From Tetracentron sinense (lineage: Eukaryota; Streptophyta; Magnoliopsida; Trochodendrales; Trochodendraceae), in assembly GCA_015143295.1 (NCBI GenBank), contig CM026553.1, positions 2,565,912 through 2,629,911 on the forward strand: 64,000 nt of DNA. The letters run 5' to 3'. The position numbers were made by a program, and so were the translations under genes. The number at the start of each line of letters is the position of its first letter. Position 1 is the stretch's first letter. The notes below the pieces were generated by a model. The model was given only the letters and a program-made list of their open reading frames with translations. It had not been told where the DNA came from and ran no database searches. This document shows positions 1-10,943 of this stretch, piece by piece.

Positions 1-483
1 TAATGTTTATGATATTACTATCTAGTGGTTTGTACACGCTGAGTATTCCATGCTCAGCCGTACATATTATGTCGGCAGGTCCCTTCGACATTTGTGGCGA
101 GCGTCCTCAAGAACCATGGGTCGAGGAAGAGTATGTTGAGGAGGAGGAGACTTGGGGTAGTCTTCAGCAGCAGAGGGCTCAGGAGGAGCAGAGGGCTTTT
201 GTTAGGTGGCCCCATCATGAGTGACTAGAGGGAGAGACATGTACATATATTTTGTTGAGCGAGTATGTTCGCTCTTTATTTTGGGTCATGTATAAACTGA
301 GACATATAGTATTGATAGAAATTTTGTAGTCCGCTTCCACTACCATATATAGATTAGTATTACGCTTCCGCTATCACAGGTTTTATATGTTGTACGGGAT
401 TCATATGTTATATAGGATGGTTTGGTAATGAGTTCACGTCGCCAAAGTATCCTAACTACTAGGGGTTATTTTGGGTCGTGACA
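1..483 (+). repeat. 3' part of the 5' LTR of element A
   Basis: It matches 5375-5857 base for base apart from a few changes, for example C/T in the 'gtacacgctga'/'gtatacgctga' segment. It ends in CCTAACTACTAGGGG...GGGTCGTGACA, the terminal pattern of all chromovirus-type LTRs in this window, and is followed at once by the primer-binding site. Confidence 0.9.
69..224 (+). CDS. Conserved acidic LTR reading frame, element A 5' LTR copy
   Basis: A 51-codon frame from an ATG that overlaps a predicted splice acceptor (ATGTCGGCAG|GT). It contains PWVEEEYVEEEE and ends in WPHHE, and it is the same as the 3' LTR copy at 5443-5598. Related peptides occur in the LTRs of six other families here (see 15701, 33091, 37269, 41292, 53551 and 56671). 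I know of no named protein family that matches it. Whether it is translated is unknown. Confidence 0.4.
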   Translation: MSAGPFDICGERPQEPWVEEEYVEEEETWGSLQQQRAQEEQRAFVRWPHHE

Positions 484-487
484 GGTT

Positions 488-505
488 TGGTATCAGAGCT
501 TAGGC
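488..505 (+). promoter_or_regulatory. Primer-binding site of element A (tRNA-iMet)
   Basis: TGGTATCAGAGCTTAGGC starts four bases after the LTR end. TGGTATCAGAGC is complementary to the 3' end of plant initiator tRNA-Met, the usual primer of Tekay and many other plant LTR elements. Confidence 0.9.
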
Positions 506-906
506 TCTAGATTCCATCGGGCTGGGGTTGTTGTCTTAGGGTAGACATGTCTCGTTCAAGTTGGAGTATGTTCAAGTCTAGGCATTTTAACGGTATGGGT
601 AGAAGTGATCCTTGAGTTAAACTTAGAGCTTGAAGTTTAGGATAATACAAACGACAAAGTAGATACAAAGTAAGGATATTAGGTCCATATAGGAAATGGT
701 ATTCCAAGTATAGACTACGTGGATACTTCTACTAACTTGAGTCCTAGCTTCGCTAAGTCATTTAGGAATCCCTATTTTGGGTATACTATATGTACGGTGT
801 CACGTCATGTTTAGGAACCCTGGAAGAAAGAAATAATAATAATACTAATAAAAATAAATGAATAAATATATATGTATAATTTTTATCAAGTTCAGGGATG
901 TTTGAT

Positions 907-1138
907 GCACGCTTCTAGATACAGATGCGCATTTCTGCAGCACATTCTAGACCCAGTGCTCAGTCCCAATTGAGAAAAGATATAATTTTGAACAAGCACA
1001 CGGATGTCTGCATGCACGCTTCTAGATACAGATGCACGTTCATTCTGCAGCACGTTCTAGACCCAGTGCTCGGTCCAAGTCTAGATACAGATGCGCGTTA
1101 ATTCTGCAGCACGTTCTAGACCCATTGCTTCGTCCAAA
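907..1138 (+). repeat. Three tandem copies of a 60-70 bp unit
   Basis: Units begin near 907, 1011 and 1080. Each contains TCTAGATACAGATGC, then TTCTGCAGCAC, then TTCTAGACCCA(G/T)TGCT. A 40-bp stretch separates the first two. A CATCATACA-type low-complexity run follows at 1170-1380. Confidence 0.8.
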
Positions 1139-2296
1139 ATGATAAACATATTATAAAACTCCAAAGAAAATTTTCATCATACACAAGCATCATCCATATC
1201 ATGAGCATCATACACGAGCATCATCTACATCATGAGCATCATCCAATTCATGAACATCATACATGACATGAGCACCCTACGTAGCATCACACATAGCATC
1301 ATACATGGCATGTGCATCATGCATAGCATTCATCTCATACATATCATATACATAATGCACATCTCATATGCATCATACATGTCAAAATAATTTAAAGGAA
1401 ATTGGTTAAATAACTCCAGGGTTGTAAACTAATCATTGTCTTAGCCATGAGTCAGTCAATGTCTTAAGTAGGTCATAGGTTAGTGTTTTAACCGTGTTTT
1501 AGAACGTAGCTTCGCTAGGAAACCAAAGGGTGTGCGATACTATTATGTGTATATCTTGATATATTGATTATACATGGCACGCTCATATAGGCAGGAATTG
1601 CTAGTTGAATAATTATATTCAAAGAGCTTGGTTTTTCCGTTAGACTCACATCTAGCTATTGCCTCAGGACTTGACCAGGGGGCATGACAAGCGAGGTAGA
1701 GTTTAATAGACTAAAGGAAGTGAAGGTGATACTCCATTTGGCAATGAGCAGCCTATGCTCCCGTCAAAGTTGTGGAGCTATAAATTAGTGATAGAAATTG
1801 CTATGATTATTATATATGTACGAACTTGCTACAATATAACTATACGTGAATGTGTTGCGATGTACGAATTTGTACATGCTAGGTACAAATGAAGACACTA
1901 TTTAGTTTTAATATCAAAGGCACCTTGCTAGTCGGTGAGTGCCTAGTCTATGTGTTAGTCTAAATTGGATCAACACACCCTTGTGCCGTGTCTAAGGTGG
2001 TCAAGCCGTATAGTCATATGTATATTATACCTACATCAGCGAAGTGTGATGTGTTGCCTGTATATAACATGCTATCTATATAATATATAAGATTTATGTA
2101 CTTGCTTGACGGTGGTTAGTCAAGGGTGCTTTGCTAATGAGCGGGTGCCTAGTTAGGTGTGGGTCGGCACCGGATTGATAAATCCTGTCATGTCTTAGGT
2201 TACTAAGTACAAAGGCTCGTTCGAGCAAAACGAAGTGCGGGAAGGGTTCCCTCTCTTGTACACGTAGCATTCTAATTTCGAGGACGAAATTCCTAT

Positions 2297-2309
2297 AAGG
2301 GGGGGAGGA
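2297..2309 (+). promoter_or_regulatory. Polypurine tract of element A
   Basis: AAGGGGGGGAGGA lies directly before the TG of the 3' LTR. It is nearly identical to the tract of element B at 62255-62267, which supports a shared replication machinery. Confidence 0.9.
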
Positions 2310-3663
2310 TGTAAAACCCCGAAAATTTGGTTCACTTTTCAAGTGAATTGTGTTGAGGACACTAGTATTGTAAGGGCCAAAGGCCCTTATTATAAGTGGG
2401 TTTGGTTAATGAGAGTGAGGGTGTCCCTCATAGCCTAAGTGCGATGTGAGTTCATGTTAGAATCAAGAAGTGTAAGGTGTTTTGAGAAAACATGCAAAGA
2501 GTATAAAACCATACTCAAAGCATTAAATGTATAGTGGTATGAATAATGTTGATTCAAGGGATTTGTGGCGGCCGGGGCCTCCCATGCATATGGGTTGTGC
2601 CCAATAGGTTACCTCGGTTTGGTTTTAGAACCTATGGTCATGAGTTATGAGAATAGAAGTAGGGTATGTAAAATACCCTAAGGGCTTAAAGGGTTGAAGG
2701 TGAATAGGGTTAGTGTACAATGCATTAAAAGGCTTAAGACCAACCATGTCTTCTTGATATTGGGGAAAGTGAAGTGAAGACTTTATATGTGTATGTTGAG
2801 CCTCAAAACAAGAGTATAATAATACTCAAGTAGTTAGAGTATAAAATACCATAAGTGTGAACGTAGAACCACCGGGAAACCGTTTCACAATGTTGTGAAT
2901 AGCACCATGGGCACAAGTCTTGTAAAGGCCAAGGGCCATTTATGTGACTTGGTTAAGGGGCATGATAAGAGTAGTCAAATTAGTTTAAGTGTTTATTGTT
3001 GGGTGTTTGGATGAATAAATAAGAGTATGACATAATCTAAGTGGGTAAAAACTTGGGTATAAGGTACCCTAAGTGTTAATGAGTTGCGAATGAATAGTGT
3101 TGTTACGCGAGGCATAAAGAGACCGGGGCCTCTCATGCATGTTGGGGTGTGCCCCATGATCACCTAGGTGTGTTAAAAACCTATGGAGTAATGAGTCATG
3201 AGGTGTTAGTATGGTTTTGGAACCGAAGGAAAGGAGTGTGAAACACTCGAAATGTTCTAAGTGTCAAGAATGGGAATGCCTTGGCATACCCTCGACTCTA
3301 AATAGCCCTAGCGTTCACACCGCTCGTCGGAATCAAGCGATTCTTAGATTTTTGGAAAGGTAATTGAACCCTCTTCGGGATTCATGTTGATCACTTGTCT
3401 TGGTTTTGAGTTGGTGTTAGGTCAAAAGACCGAATTCTGAAGTCGGGTCGGTTTAAAATCCGGATTGACGAAACCCAATTTCGGATCAGTCAGGTTTAGG
3501 GGAAAAATGGTCCAAGAAAAAGGAAGAATTGGAAGTTGTGAAAAACATGAAAGTTGTTCTTCTTCCAAAGGGGAATTCAAATCAAGTTGAATCGTCAAAA
3601 TTGGACGAGCGAGTCAAAAGTTATGGCCGAAATACCAAAGCGGGAAAAATCTGGAAAATCATC

Positions 3664-3870
3664 CTGTCAGAGCTACGATCGATCGTAGAAGACCTACGAA
3701 CGATCGTAGTTACGAACGATCGTAAAGTTACAGAAATGCTGCAAACTTACTGTAAGAGCTACGATCGATCGTAGGAAGCCTACGAACGATCGTAGAACTC
3801 CAGAAACTGAGCAAAACTTACTGTAAGACCTACGATCGATCGTAGGAAGCCTACGAACGATCGTAGGTGC
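3664..3870 (+). repeat. Palindrome array, core CGATCGATCG with CTA...TAG flanks
   Basis: Three repeats about 72-90 bp apart, each built from the perfect palindrome CTACGATCGATCGTAG followed by the near-palindrome CTACGAACGATCGTAG. The array lies between the conserved upstream block and the TATA-like site, so it is in the upstream promoter part (U3) of the LTR. Confidence 0.9.
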
Positions 3871-4175
3871 GCGAATCAAACTCTTTAGTGCGTGTTTTTT
3901 TTGCGTTTTCACCCCTTGGCCTATAGTAAATAAGGGACATTTTTGGGGGTTTTGGGTTACCCTAAACCTAGAGAGAGATCTTAGAAGAGAAGGGAAGAGA
4001 GTGGAGGATTGCAAGAGGGGTTTTTGGATTTGGAGAAGAAGAGCACTAATCGAGCCTTGATCTCGCTCCTACGCGCCATTGGAGCTTGGATCTCCAACAC
4101 CAAGCTTGGGTTTCGCTTATACAAGCTTCTTCAAGCCTTTTCAAGCATTGGATCAAAGGGATTTCATCCCATAAG

Positions 4176-5452
4176 GTAGATACACTCTACTAGGTTATAA
4201 TTTCATAAACCCTTAATGAAAAGCATGATTTTCTTGACAAGTAGAGACATAGATGGCTTTGGATATATGGAAATGCACCCTTCTAGCTATTAATCTCATG
4301 AAACCCTCTTCTATACTAAGATAAAATCCATTGAATGATGATCTGAGTTAAATGTGATGATGCTATGCTTTCAACCAACAAATAAAAGACGGTATTTATT
4401 GAGATGTTTTATATATTAGTATCCAAATACGAGAAGCATGTTAAAAACCACAAGTTTTGGGGAAAAACAAAAGAGAAAACCTTATTTTCAATGTGATTGG
4501 ATGATGTAATGTTATTGCATATGGATTATTGTGATGGGTGAATTATGTTAAGCATTAGCTATATGATCATATGCAAAGTGTTTCCTTTAAATGTCTACTA
4601 TGTTATATCACAATTGCTACACGGACACATACGCATATGCATGATCGAGTTTTTCTATATTATGGGTATCCAAAAGAAGAAGTACATGTATATAAGATGC
4701 AATACAAGAATAAGAAGAAGAAGAGTATAAGACGCAAATGAATTACATGAAAAGTATAAGATGTAAATGAACCACATGAATAGTACAAGAAGCAAAAGAA
4801 GTATAAGAAAAGTACAAGAAGCACAAGATGTATACGGAAAGCATAAGAAGCACAAGATACATACGGAAAATACAAGAAGCATAAGATGTTACAAGAAATA
4901 CAAGAAGATGGAAAGTATACGGAAAAAGCCGACAGGGATGCGACGATAGCAGGCCGCTTGAAAGGGAAAGGGATACTGGCATCGGACTCCGATGATAGCA
5001 GGCCGCCCGGAAGGGAGATGGATATTGGTCGTCTACCCTTGAGGTAGCCGAATGTGAGGAGAACATTAGGCCACCCAGTTTACGTGGGTACAGGTACTAG
5101 TTGTCCTACTCCGGAGGTAGCAAATGATGAATACCAAGGTATTTTAAATACCCGTACAGGATAATAAAAGATAAAAGCCAAGGTATTTTAAATACCCGTA
5201 TATGCAAAGGTATAAGATGAAAAAAAAAGATGATAAGAAGATGTAAAAGACAAAAGATGATAAGAAGATGTTTTCCGGTAGTATTTTCTGAGATATATGC
5301 ACATGATATGATTTTGTTTTCCGCGCTGACTTCAGAAATGCATGTGAAATGATAAACCGTGATATATGTTGGATTAATGTTTATGATATTACTATCTAGT
5401 GGTTTGTATACGCTGAGTATTCCATGCTCAGCCGTACATATTATGTCGGCAG
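4176..5452 (+). other. Predicted leader intron inside LTR A
   Basis: The donor CATAAG|GTAGATAC and the acceptor TATGTCGGCAG|GT bound 1277 bp. A branch-point-like TGCTCAGC lies 25-30 bases before the acceptor. The same donor and acceptor contexts recur in LTR families B, C and D, at matching places. The call rests on conservation; there is no transcript evidence. Confidence 0.5.
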
Positions 5453-5598
5453 GTCCCTTCGACATTTGTGGCGAGCGTCCTCAAGAACCATGGGTCGAGG
5501 AAGAGTATGTTGAGGAGGAGGAGACTTGGGGTAGTCTTCAGCAGCAGAGGGCTCAGGAGGAGCAGAGGGCTTTTGTTAGGTGGCCCCATCATGAGTGA
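5443..5598 (+). CDS. Conserved acidic LTR reading frame, element A 3' LTR copy
   Basis: It encodes 51 residues from the ATG overlapping the intron acceptor. Motifs are MSAG at the start, FDIC, PWVEEEYVEEEE, a Q/E-rich middle, and a WPHHE end. The same PWVEEEY block, with many synonymous third-base differences, recurs in unrelated-looking LTRs of this window, which points to selection on the peptide. It is strongly acidic with no signal peptide or membrane segment. The position, after the promoter and upstream of the primer site, would put it in the 5' leader of the element RNA. Function unknown; chance conservation with the splice acceptor remains possible. Confidence 0.45.
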   Translation: MSAGPFDICGERPQEPWVEEEYVEEEETWGSLQQQRAQEEQRAFVRWPHHE

Positions 5599-5863
5599 CG
5601 AGAGGGAGAGACATGTACATATATTTTGTTGAGCGAGTATGTTCGCTCTTTATTTTGGGTCATGTATAAACTGAGACATATAGTATTGATAGAAATTTTG
5701 TAGTCCGCTTCCACTACCATATATAGATTAGTATTACGCTTCTGCTATCACAAGTTTTATATGTTGTACAGGATTCATATGTTATATAGGATGGTTTGGT
5801 AATGAGTTCACATCGCCAAAGTATCCTAACTACTAGGGGGTATTTTGGGTCGTGACAAAAATA

Positions 5864-6543
5864 CTGGAAAGATGAACACTCCTTTACCCGAGGACGAGTT
5901 GGTGACCACATTCCTCCGCACACTCAAGCATCCATTCAAGACTCTGTTAGTAGTCCAACCTATTTCTAATTTCAGCACTATGGCCAAATGTGGCGTCAGG
6001 ATTGAGGCTATAATGGGAGATGTGGGAGCAATTGACATGTTCTCAGGATCCAAGGGGGTATCATCCTCTAATCGCCCTCAACCACCACGAAAAGATACAC
6101 GGAGAAGAGAGTATGAGGTGTAAATGGTGACAGCAATGCCTATCCATATTCCCCATTTACCCCAGTAACCTTGACAATCTGAGCAGACTCAGTAACAGCT
6201 CCCTCACATCAGATGACATTTGAGCAGAAAAGGAGAAGAGTCTTCACTCCCAAGCCATATACTATGATGCAACTCCTCCCTTATCTACTAGACAAGAAAT
6301 TGGTCATGCTGAGGGAACCCAAGCCGCCACTAATCATGCTGCCAAGGTCATACAGGGCTGACCAGCATTGTGGGTATCATCAAGTCCCGGGCCATTCCAC
6401 CGATATGTGTTTTGATCTAAAGCACACAATCCAAGACATGCTTGAAACGGGAAATATTTAGTTTGAACCAGGGAACACCGACATCAACCAGGTCCCTCTC
6501 CCTAATCATGCAGCAGCAGGAAACCGAGGCGCACCAGCCTGAG
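5864..6543 (+). pseudogene. Ogre/Tat gag fragment
   Basis: Two open stretches resemble Ogre Gag. 5870-6122 (spanning LPEDELVTTFLRTL, then IEAIMGDVGAIDMF) matches the capsid C-terminal part. 6213-6461 resembles the following linker plus a zinc-finger-like segment (ADQHCGYHQVPGHSTDMC), with Cys, His and Cys spaced as in Tat Gag proteins. A TAA at 6121 and a TAG at 6459 break the frame, and the N-terminus is missing where element A begins. Family assignment is from remembered Ogre patterns and is fairly strong. The fragment cannot make a functional Gag. Confidence 0.7.
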
Positions 6544-8912
6544 CCACTCTATAGCCGACTTTGAACAGCCTCACCAGTTTTTTGTCTTTTTGGTTTATTC
6601 CTTAATTTCTCTTTTTTTACAAATGGCCCAAATCTAAGTCTTCCCTTTCAGTTAACATATTGGCCAGTGGCCACCTATCTTTATCTTCTGCAATTGAGTC
6701 TGTACATCCTTCCATACTCTAATGAAATTCTCCACTTTTGTTAAAATTTATCTTGCTTATTACTCTGAGATGCCCAGTTTTGGGAACCGAACTAGATTCT
6801 GAGCCCGCAAAGGGCAATTGCATGATCATCAAGAGAGTAATCTCAAAACTCATGACCCTCTCATGAACTAGAAAGGTATTCTGCCCCCCAAAGATTTCAA
6901 GGCGAGCTACCAATCCATCAGAAAACGAGAAGCAAATGAGCGACGAAGACCTCCCCTAGCTATCAAGCATCAAACATATTTGAACAAGGATAATGCAATG
7001 ACCACACATGCTCTTGACCAATCAAAGAAATGATAGGAGGTCATCCTTGGTTAACCCTTAAAATCTCTTTCGTAGCCATGCAATAACATACGCTAGTTAG
7101 CCCGTCGAGCCTAATAGCCTTTCTTTCTAAACCCATACACTGGAGCACCCTATGAATGACAAATCAACAGAGCAGAATTCAACCAATCAAAAGTGAAGCT
7201 TATTTTGAACTACGGCATGACCTGATTCCACTGATCGCGGATACGTAGGTAATATAAAAAGGGTTCGGTCACATTATGGCAATTTTTCATCGATACCAAA
7301 CAACTATCTCTAAACCGAGCACAAAAAGGCAACAAAAAAAAGGGGAGAGCAAAGAAAGAAAAAAAAGAGAAAAAATGGCAAATCTCCAAAATGATGAAGG
7401 GAAGCCAACTAGTTTTGTCTCTGTGTGCAGCATCAAACAAACATTTTAGGTGTCCTACCCCGACAAGAAAACTTTGAGCCTCAATCGTTTCTACCCCTAC
7501 TATGTTTCATCCTAGTAACTAAGCCCTCTTTGATCTTTGAAAGGTTTTGAGCATTAGTGGTCAGAAGCATTAATCTCTACCATTTTACCAGGCAATGACG
7601 GGAGAAGAAAATCAGCTTATCAGAAATTGCAGGCCTAGTGAAAACCAGAAATGGCACTAAGGTGTAAAAATTATGCTAGCCCAGCCCTGACATTTTTGTC
7701 AGGGGTAAAAAATGAACAAATTAGTCAATTACGTAGGCATGAGTGAAAACCGGAAACGGCCTCATTGCGCAAAAATTATGCGACCCCAAGACTTGGTCAT
7801 TCCAATGGCAAAAAAGGGATAAAGACAAATTTCTGATTTCACGAGCTTAGTATGGAATTATCAATCCTGCTAGTGCGCAAAAATAATATGAACCCAGTCT
7901 TGGTGAAACCTTTTAAGGTCCAGGGGCAAAAAAAGGAAAATCGTAAAGTGCGCGAGCTTTCATATCAAGTGCCACCAGCAGCAATCAGCTAATGCAGTCA
8001 AGCACTATCTTATGCATCAGGCATTTGGCGAGGACATCCAAGAGCAGATTTACCTATCTATCTCAGAAGCAATCAACCCAGACTTATTTAATTCTTTTCT
8101 AAGGCAAAGGAATCCTAGTTAGGCTTTCCATCAATAGGCAATATCGGACATCTTTCAAGTTACTTATGTCAATTTTTCAGTCTGTTAGTCTATCCTCAAG
8201 ACTTCGGTCTATCTTGTCAAGTCAGTTAGTCAGAGTCGTGTCCTCATGCAAGTCTGCTCAAACTTGGCTAATCCTTTTGGTGGTGCAATCGGTTCTCCTG
8301 AACTTGAGACTGGTTCAAGCAGACTATCCTACCAGATTATTTCAATTGGATAAACCCAGGTATAACCTCAGTGTAGTATTGATACATCAAGCAAAGGGCA
8401 GATATCAGATGGAGGCTTAGGGTCGTGCTCCACTCTCTCAATCCTCATACCCCATCATTCATTTGCTTGCTTATGGGTAAGTCTCGTGGCTATCCCCTTT
8501 TATGCATTTACATTTTGTTTGCTCATAAACTAGTCGTGTGGCTATCTCCGTTTATGCATAGACCGCATTCATCTGCTTGCTTTGCATTCATGTTCGGTGA
8601 ATACGGGTGTGCAAAAAATCCTCACTAACCTTACATTTTTCTTTCTTATGGGTTAATCGTGTGGCTTTCCCCATTCATAGATTTTGCTCGTAAAATTGAG
8701 CAACCACGTGGTTGTCTCCATTCATCATACACTGCTTGCTTACAAACTTGCTCCTGGACTAGTCGTGCAGCTATCTCGACTTATACATCTTCTTGATTAT
8801 ACACTTGCTCATGGACTAGCCATGTGGCTATCTCCACTTATACATCTGCTTGCTTTCTTGTGCGAAAGTGGTCGTGCAATACTTTCAAATCTGACTTCAT
8901 GTATCTTGCTGG
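6544..8912 (+). other. Ogre 3' non-coding region, proximal part
   Basis: No coding homology. 7200-7330 carries GGATACGTAGGTAAT and GGGTTCGGTCAC, a pattern I associate with the region downstream of pol in Ogre/Tat elements. 7640-7930 holds three degenerate copies of a unit of about 100-110 bp with AGTGAAAACC(A/G)GAAA and GCAAAAATTATG. 8470-8860 holds loose repeats around CGTGTGGCTATCTCC. Confidence 0.55.
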
Positions 8913-9257
8913 CATCTTACCCGATGAGGCAACCGTGCGGTTGTCTGCACCATAGCATCTTACCCGGTGGGGCAACCGCGTGGTTGTCTGCACCATAGCA
9001 TAGTACCCTGTAGGATAACCGCGTGGTTGTCACCACCATAACATCTTACCCAGTGGGGCAAACGCACGGTTGTTAGCACCATAGCATAGTACCCGGTGGG
9101 GCAACTGTTCGGTTGTCTACACCATAGCATAGTACCCGGTGGGGCAACCGTACGGTTCTCTATACCATAGCATAGTACCCAGTGGGGCAGCCGCGCAGTT
9201 GTCTGCACCATAGCATAGTACCCAGTGGGGCAACCGCGCGGTTGTCAGCACTAATTG
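8913..9257 (+). repeat. Tandem array, 8 copies of 43 bp
   Basis: Eight consecutive units of the form CAT(C/A)(T/G)TACCC..GTGGGGCAACCG...GGTTGTCTGCACCATAG. Most units are exactly 43 bp and the last has one extra base. The array lies in the Ogre 3' non-coding region, where such arrays are known in related elements. Confidence 0.95.
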
Positions 9258-9289
9258 CATCTTACCCATTTTTTGAAGGAGTAACTGAA

Positions 9290-10020
9290 TGGTTGTCTGA
9301 TCGAACTTCGGTTGCGGCAATTCGTGAAGCTGGTTGTGTAACCAACCTTCACTCATTTGCATCTTTCACCACATGTTCACATTTCACCGCACATTAGTGC
9401 AACACTTGCTCACTCTTAAAGAAGTAACTGACACGGTTGTCTGATCGACCATCAGTTGCAGCCTTCTGTGAAATAAGTCTTGCACACTTCATACACTCCA
9501 CTGCAATACTTGCTCACTCTTAAAGGAGTAATAGACACAGTTGTCTGATCGACCATCAGTTGCGGCCACCTTTGAAACAAGTCTTACACACTTCATACAC
9601 TGCATGGCATTACTCACTCACTCTTAAAGGAGTAACTGACATGGTTGTCTGATCAACCATCAGTTGCGGCCTCTTGTGTAGCCAGTCTTGTACACCTCAC
9701 TGCACTGCAATACTTGCTCACTCTTAAAGGAGTAACTGACACGGTTGTCTAATCGACCATCAGTTGCGGCCTCCTGTGAAACAAGTCTTGCACTCTTCAC
9801 ACACTGCACTGCAATATTTGCTCAATCTTAAAGGAGTAATTGACACGGTTGTATGATCGACCATCAATTGTTGCCTCTTGTGATGCCAGTCTTGCACACT
9901 TCACCGCACTGCACTGCATTACTTATTCACTCTTCAAGGAGTAACTGAAATGGTTGTCTAATCGATCATCGATTGTAGCCTCTTGTGAAGCCAGTTTTGT
10001 AACAATCATCATTCACTTGT
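9290..10020 (+). repeat. Tandem array, about 7 copies of a ~105 bp unit
   Basis: Units start near 9290, 9424, 9530, 9636, 9736, 9840 and 9950. Each has GGAGTAACTGACACGGTTGT, then GATCGACCATCAGTTGCGGC, then TCTTGCACACTTCA. It shares the word GGTTGTCTG with the 43-bp array, so the two may have a common origin. Confidence 0.9.
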
Positions 10021-10696
10021 ATCTCACTCACTTGCACCATGCACCCCGCTATTTGGTCATGTGATAGATTAGTAGGCAGCTTCATACACTACAACCCTTC
10101 CCAATCCCCAACAATTGCCGACTTGGCACAAACACACCCTTTCAGTCATCACCCTTCAGTCATCCAACCCAGGGCAAGCAGTCTAAGAAGAAATTCACTT
10201 TCTCCTCTACCTTTTCCCAGGTTTTCCACACACATGCGTGCAAAATTGAAGCGTTATTAGCCTTTGTCATTCACATGCCCGCACCCTTCGACAAAGCAGG
10301 GCAACTGTAAACACCCCAATTTTTCACTCCTTTAGCATCTTTTTACACCTCTAAAAACCCTCTTGCCATGTGCTTCGATTTTCAAAAACAGCCCTGAGGT
10401 CAAAAATGACCAAAATGCCCATAGGGTGAAAAATGGCCAAAATACCCTTGGAAAAGTTCTAAAAAGTTTTCTTTTTGTCCAAAATGAGTTTACAAATTTT
10501 TTGATGAATTTTGACTATTTTTAGGATTAAATTGGACTTAAAATGGTAGAAAATGACCAAAATACCCCTGGAGTGGCAAATGAAAAAAATGCCCTTGAAA
10601 AGTACTAAAAAGTTCATGTTTTATCGAAAATATTTTTCTGGATTTTATCAGTTCAATTTTGACTATTTTCGGGCTAAAAACGAAAAAACGGCTTAT

Positions 10697-10919
10697 CGGC
10701 ACTACTTCAAATAACGCCCCTATATTTACAAAATTGCCCCTCTCGTCAGATGGTTCAACCCCGTCTACATCGGGTTTAAAAATATCCTAAATAGGGGCGC
10801 TACTTCAAACAGCGCCCCCAGTAAAGTATGATTTTGCCCCTATTTTGCCGCCCTATTGTTCATTGCCGCCTACTGTTTCGGGTTTTTATCCATAGGGGCG
10901 CTACTTCAAGTAGTGCCCC
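10697..10919 (+). repeat. Three hairpin repeats upstream of the Ogre TATA box
   Basis: Near-perfect inverted repeats of about 25 bp lie at 10697-10720 (degenerate), 10794-10818 and 10895-10919, spaced 97-101 bp apart. The core is GGGGCGCTACTTCAA followed by its arm TAGCGCCCC. They lie within 240 bp of the TATA box, so they may be promoter elements (inference). Confidence 0.85.
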
Positions 10920-10934
10920 CCTATGTTTTGACCC

Positions 10935-10943
10935 CTATAAATA
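10935..10943 (+). promoter_or_regulatory. TATA box of the Ogre LTR
   Basis: CTATAAATA in a CCCCTATAAATACTCC context, followed about 30-40 bases later by a CT-rich stretch typical of plant transcription starts. Confidence 0.75.

Larger units (their letters stand above)
484..2309 (+). other. Internal non-coding region of element A
   Basis: There is no gag, protease, RT or integrase similarity in any frame. It holds the primer site, a tandem array at 907-1138, CATCATACA-type low-complexity sequence at about 1170-1380, and otherwise anonymous AT-rich sequence. It ends with the purine tract before the 3' LTR. Confidence 0.75.
1..5857 (+). mobile_element. Non-autonomous LTR retrotransposon, family A (Tekay-like LTRs, no coding sequence)
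   Basis: The end of a 5' LTR (1-483) is repeated almost identically at 5375-5857. A tRNA-iMet primer site follows the first copy and a purine tract precedes the second LTR at 2310, so this is an LTR element whose 5' part lies before the window. The internal region (484-2309) is only 1.8 kb and has no gag or pol reading frame, while the LTR is 3548 bp. That matches large-retrotransposon-derivative architecture. The 'gaggacgaaat...aagggggggagga' end is the type seen before the 3' LTR of Tekay/Del chromoviruses, so proteins from an autonomous relative such as element B probably mobilised it (inference). The near identity of the two LTR ends suggests a fairly recent insertion. It lies in Ogre sequence: Ogre gag begins directly at 5858. 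Confidence 0.85.
2310..5857 (+). repeat. 3' LTR of element A (3548 bp)
   Basis: It starts TGTAAAACCCC and ends GGGTCGTGACA. In order it contains the conserved upstream block (about 3583-3645, including GTCAAAAGTTATGGCCG), a CGATCG palindrome array (3664-3870), a degenerate TATA-like CTATAGTAAATAA at 3921, a purine-rich first exon, a predicted intron (4176-5452) with AAG-rich and CTTGAAAGGGAAAGGGATA-type repeats, the acidic reading frame (5443-5598), and the conserved terminal block. Much of this layout recurs in families B, C and D. Confidence 0.9.

Noticed and set aside
8913..9257. A CRISPR-like array of evenly spaced repeats
   Set aside because: Units are contiguous with no unique spacers, lie in a plant retrotransposon, and have no cas genes nearby.
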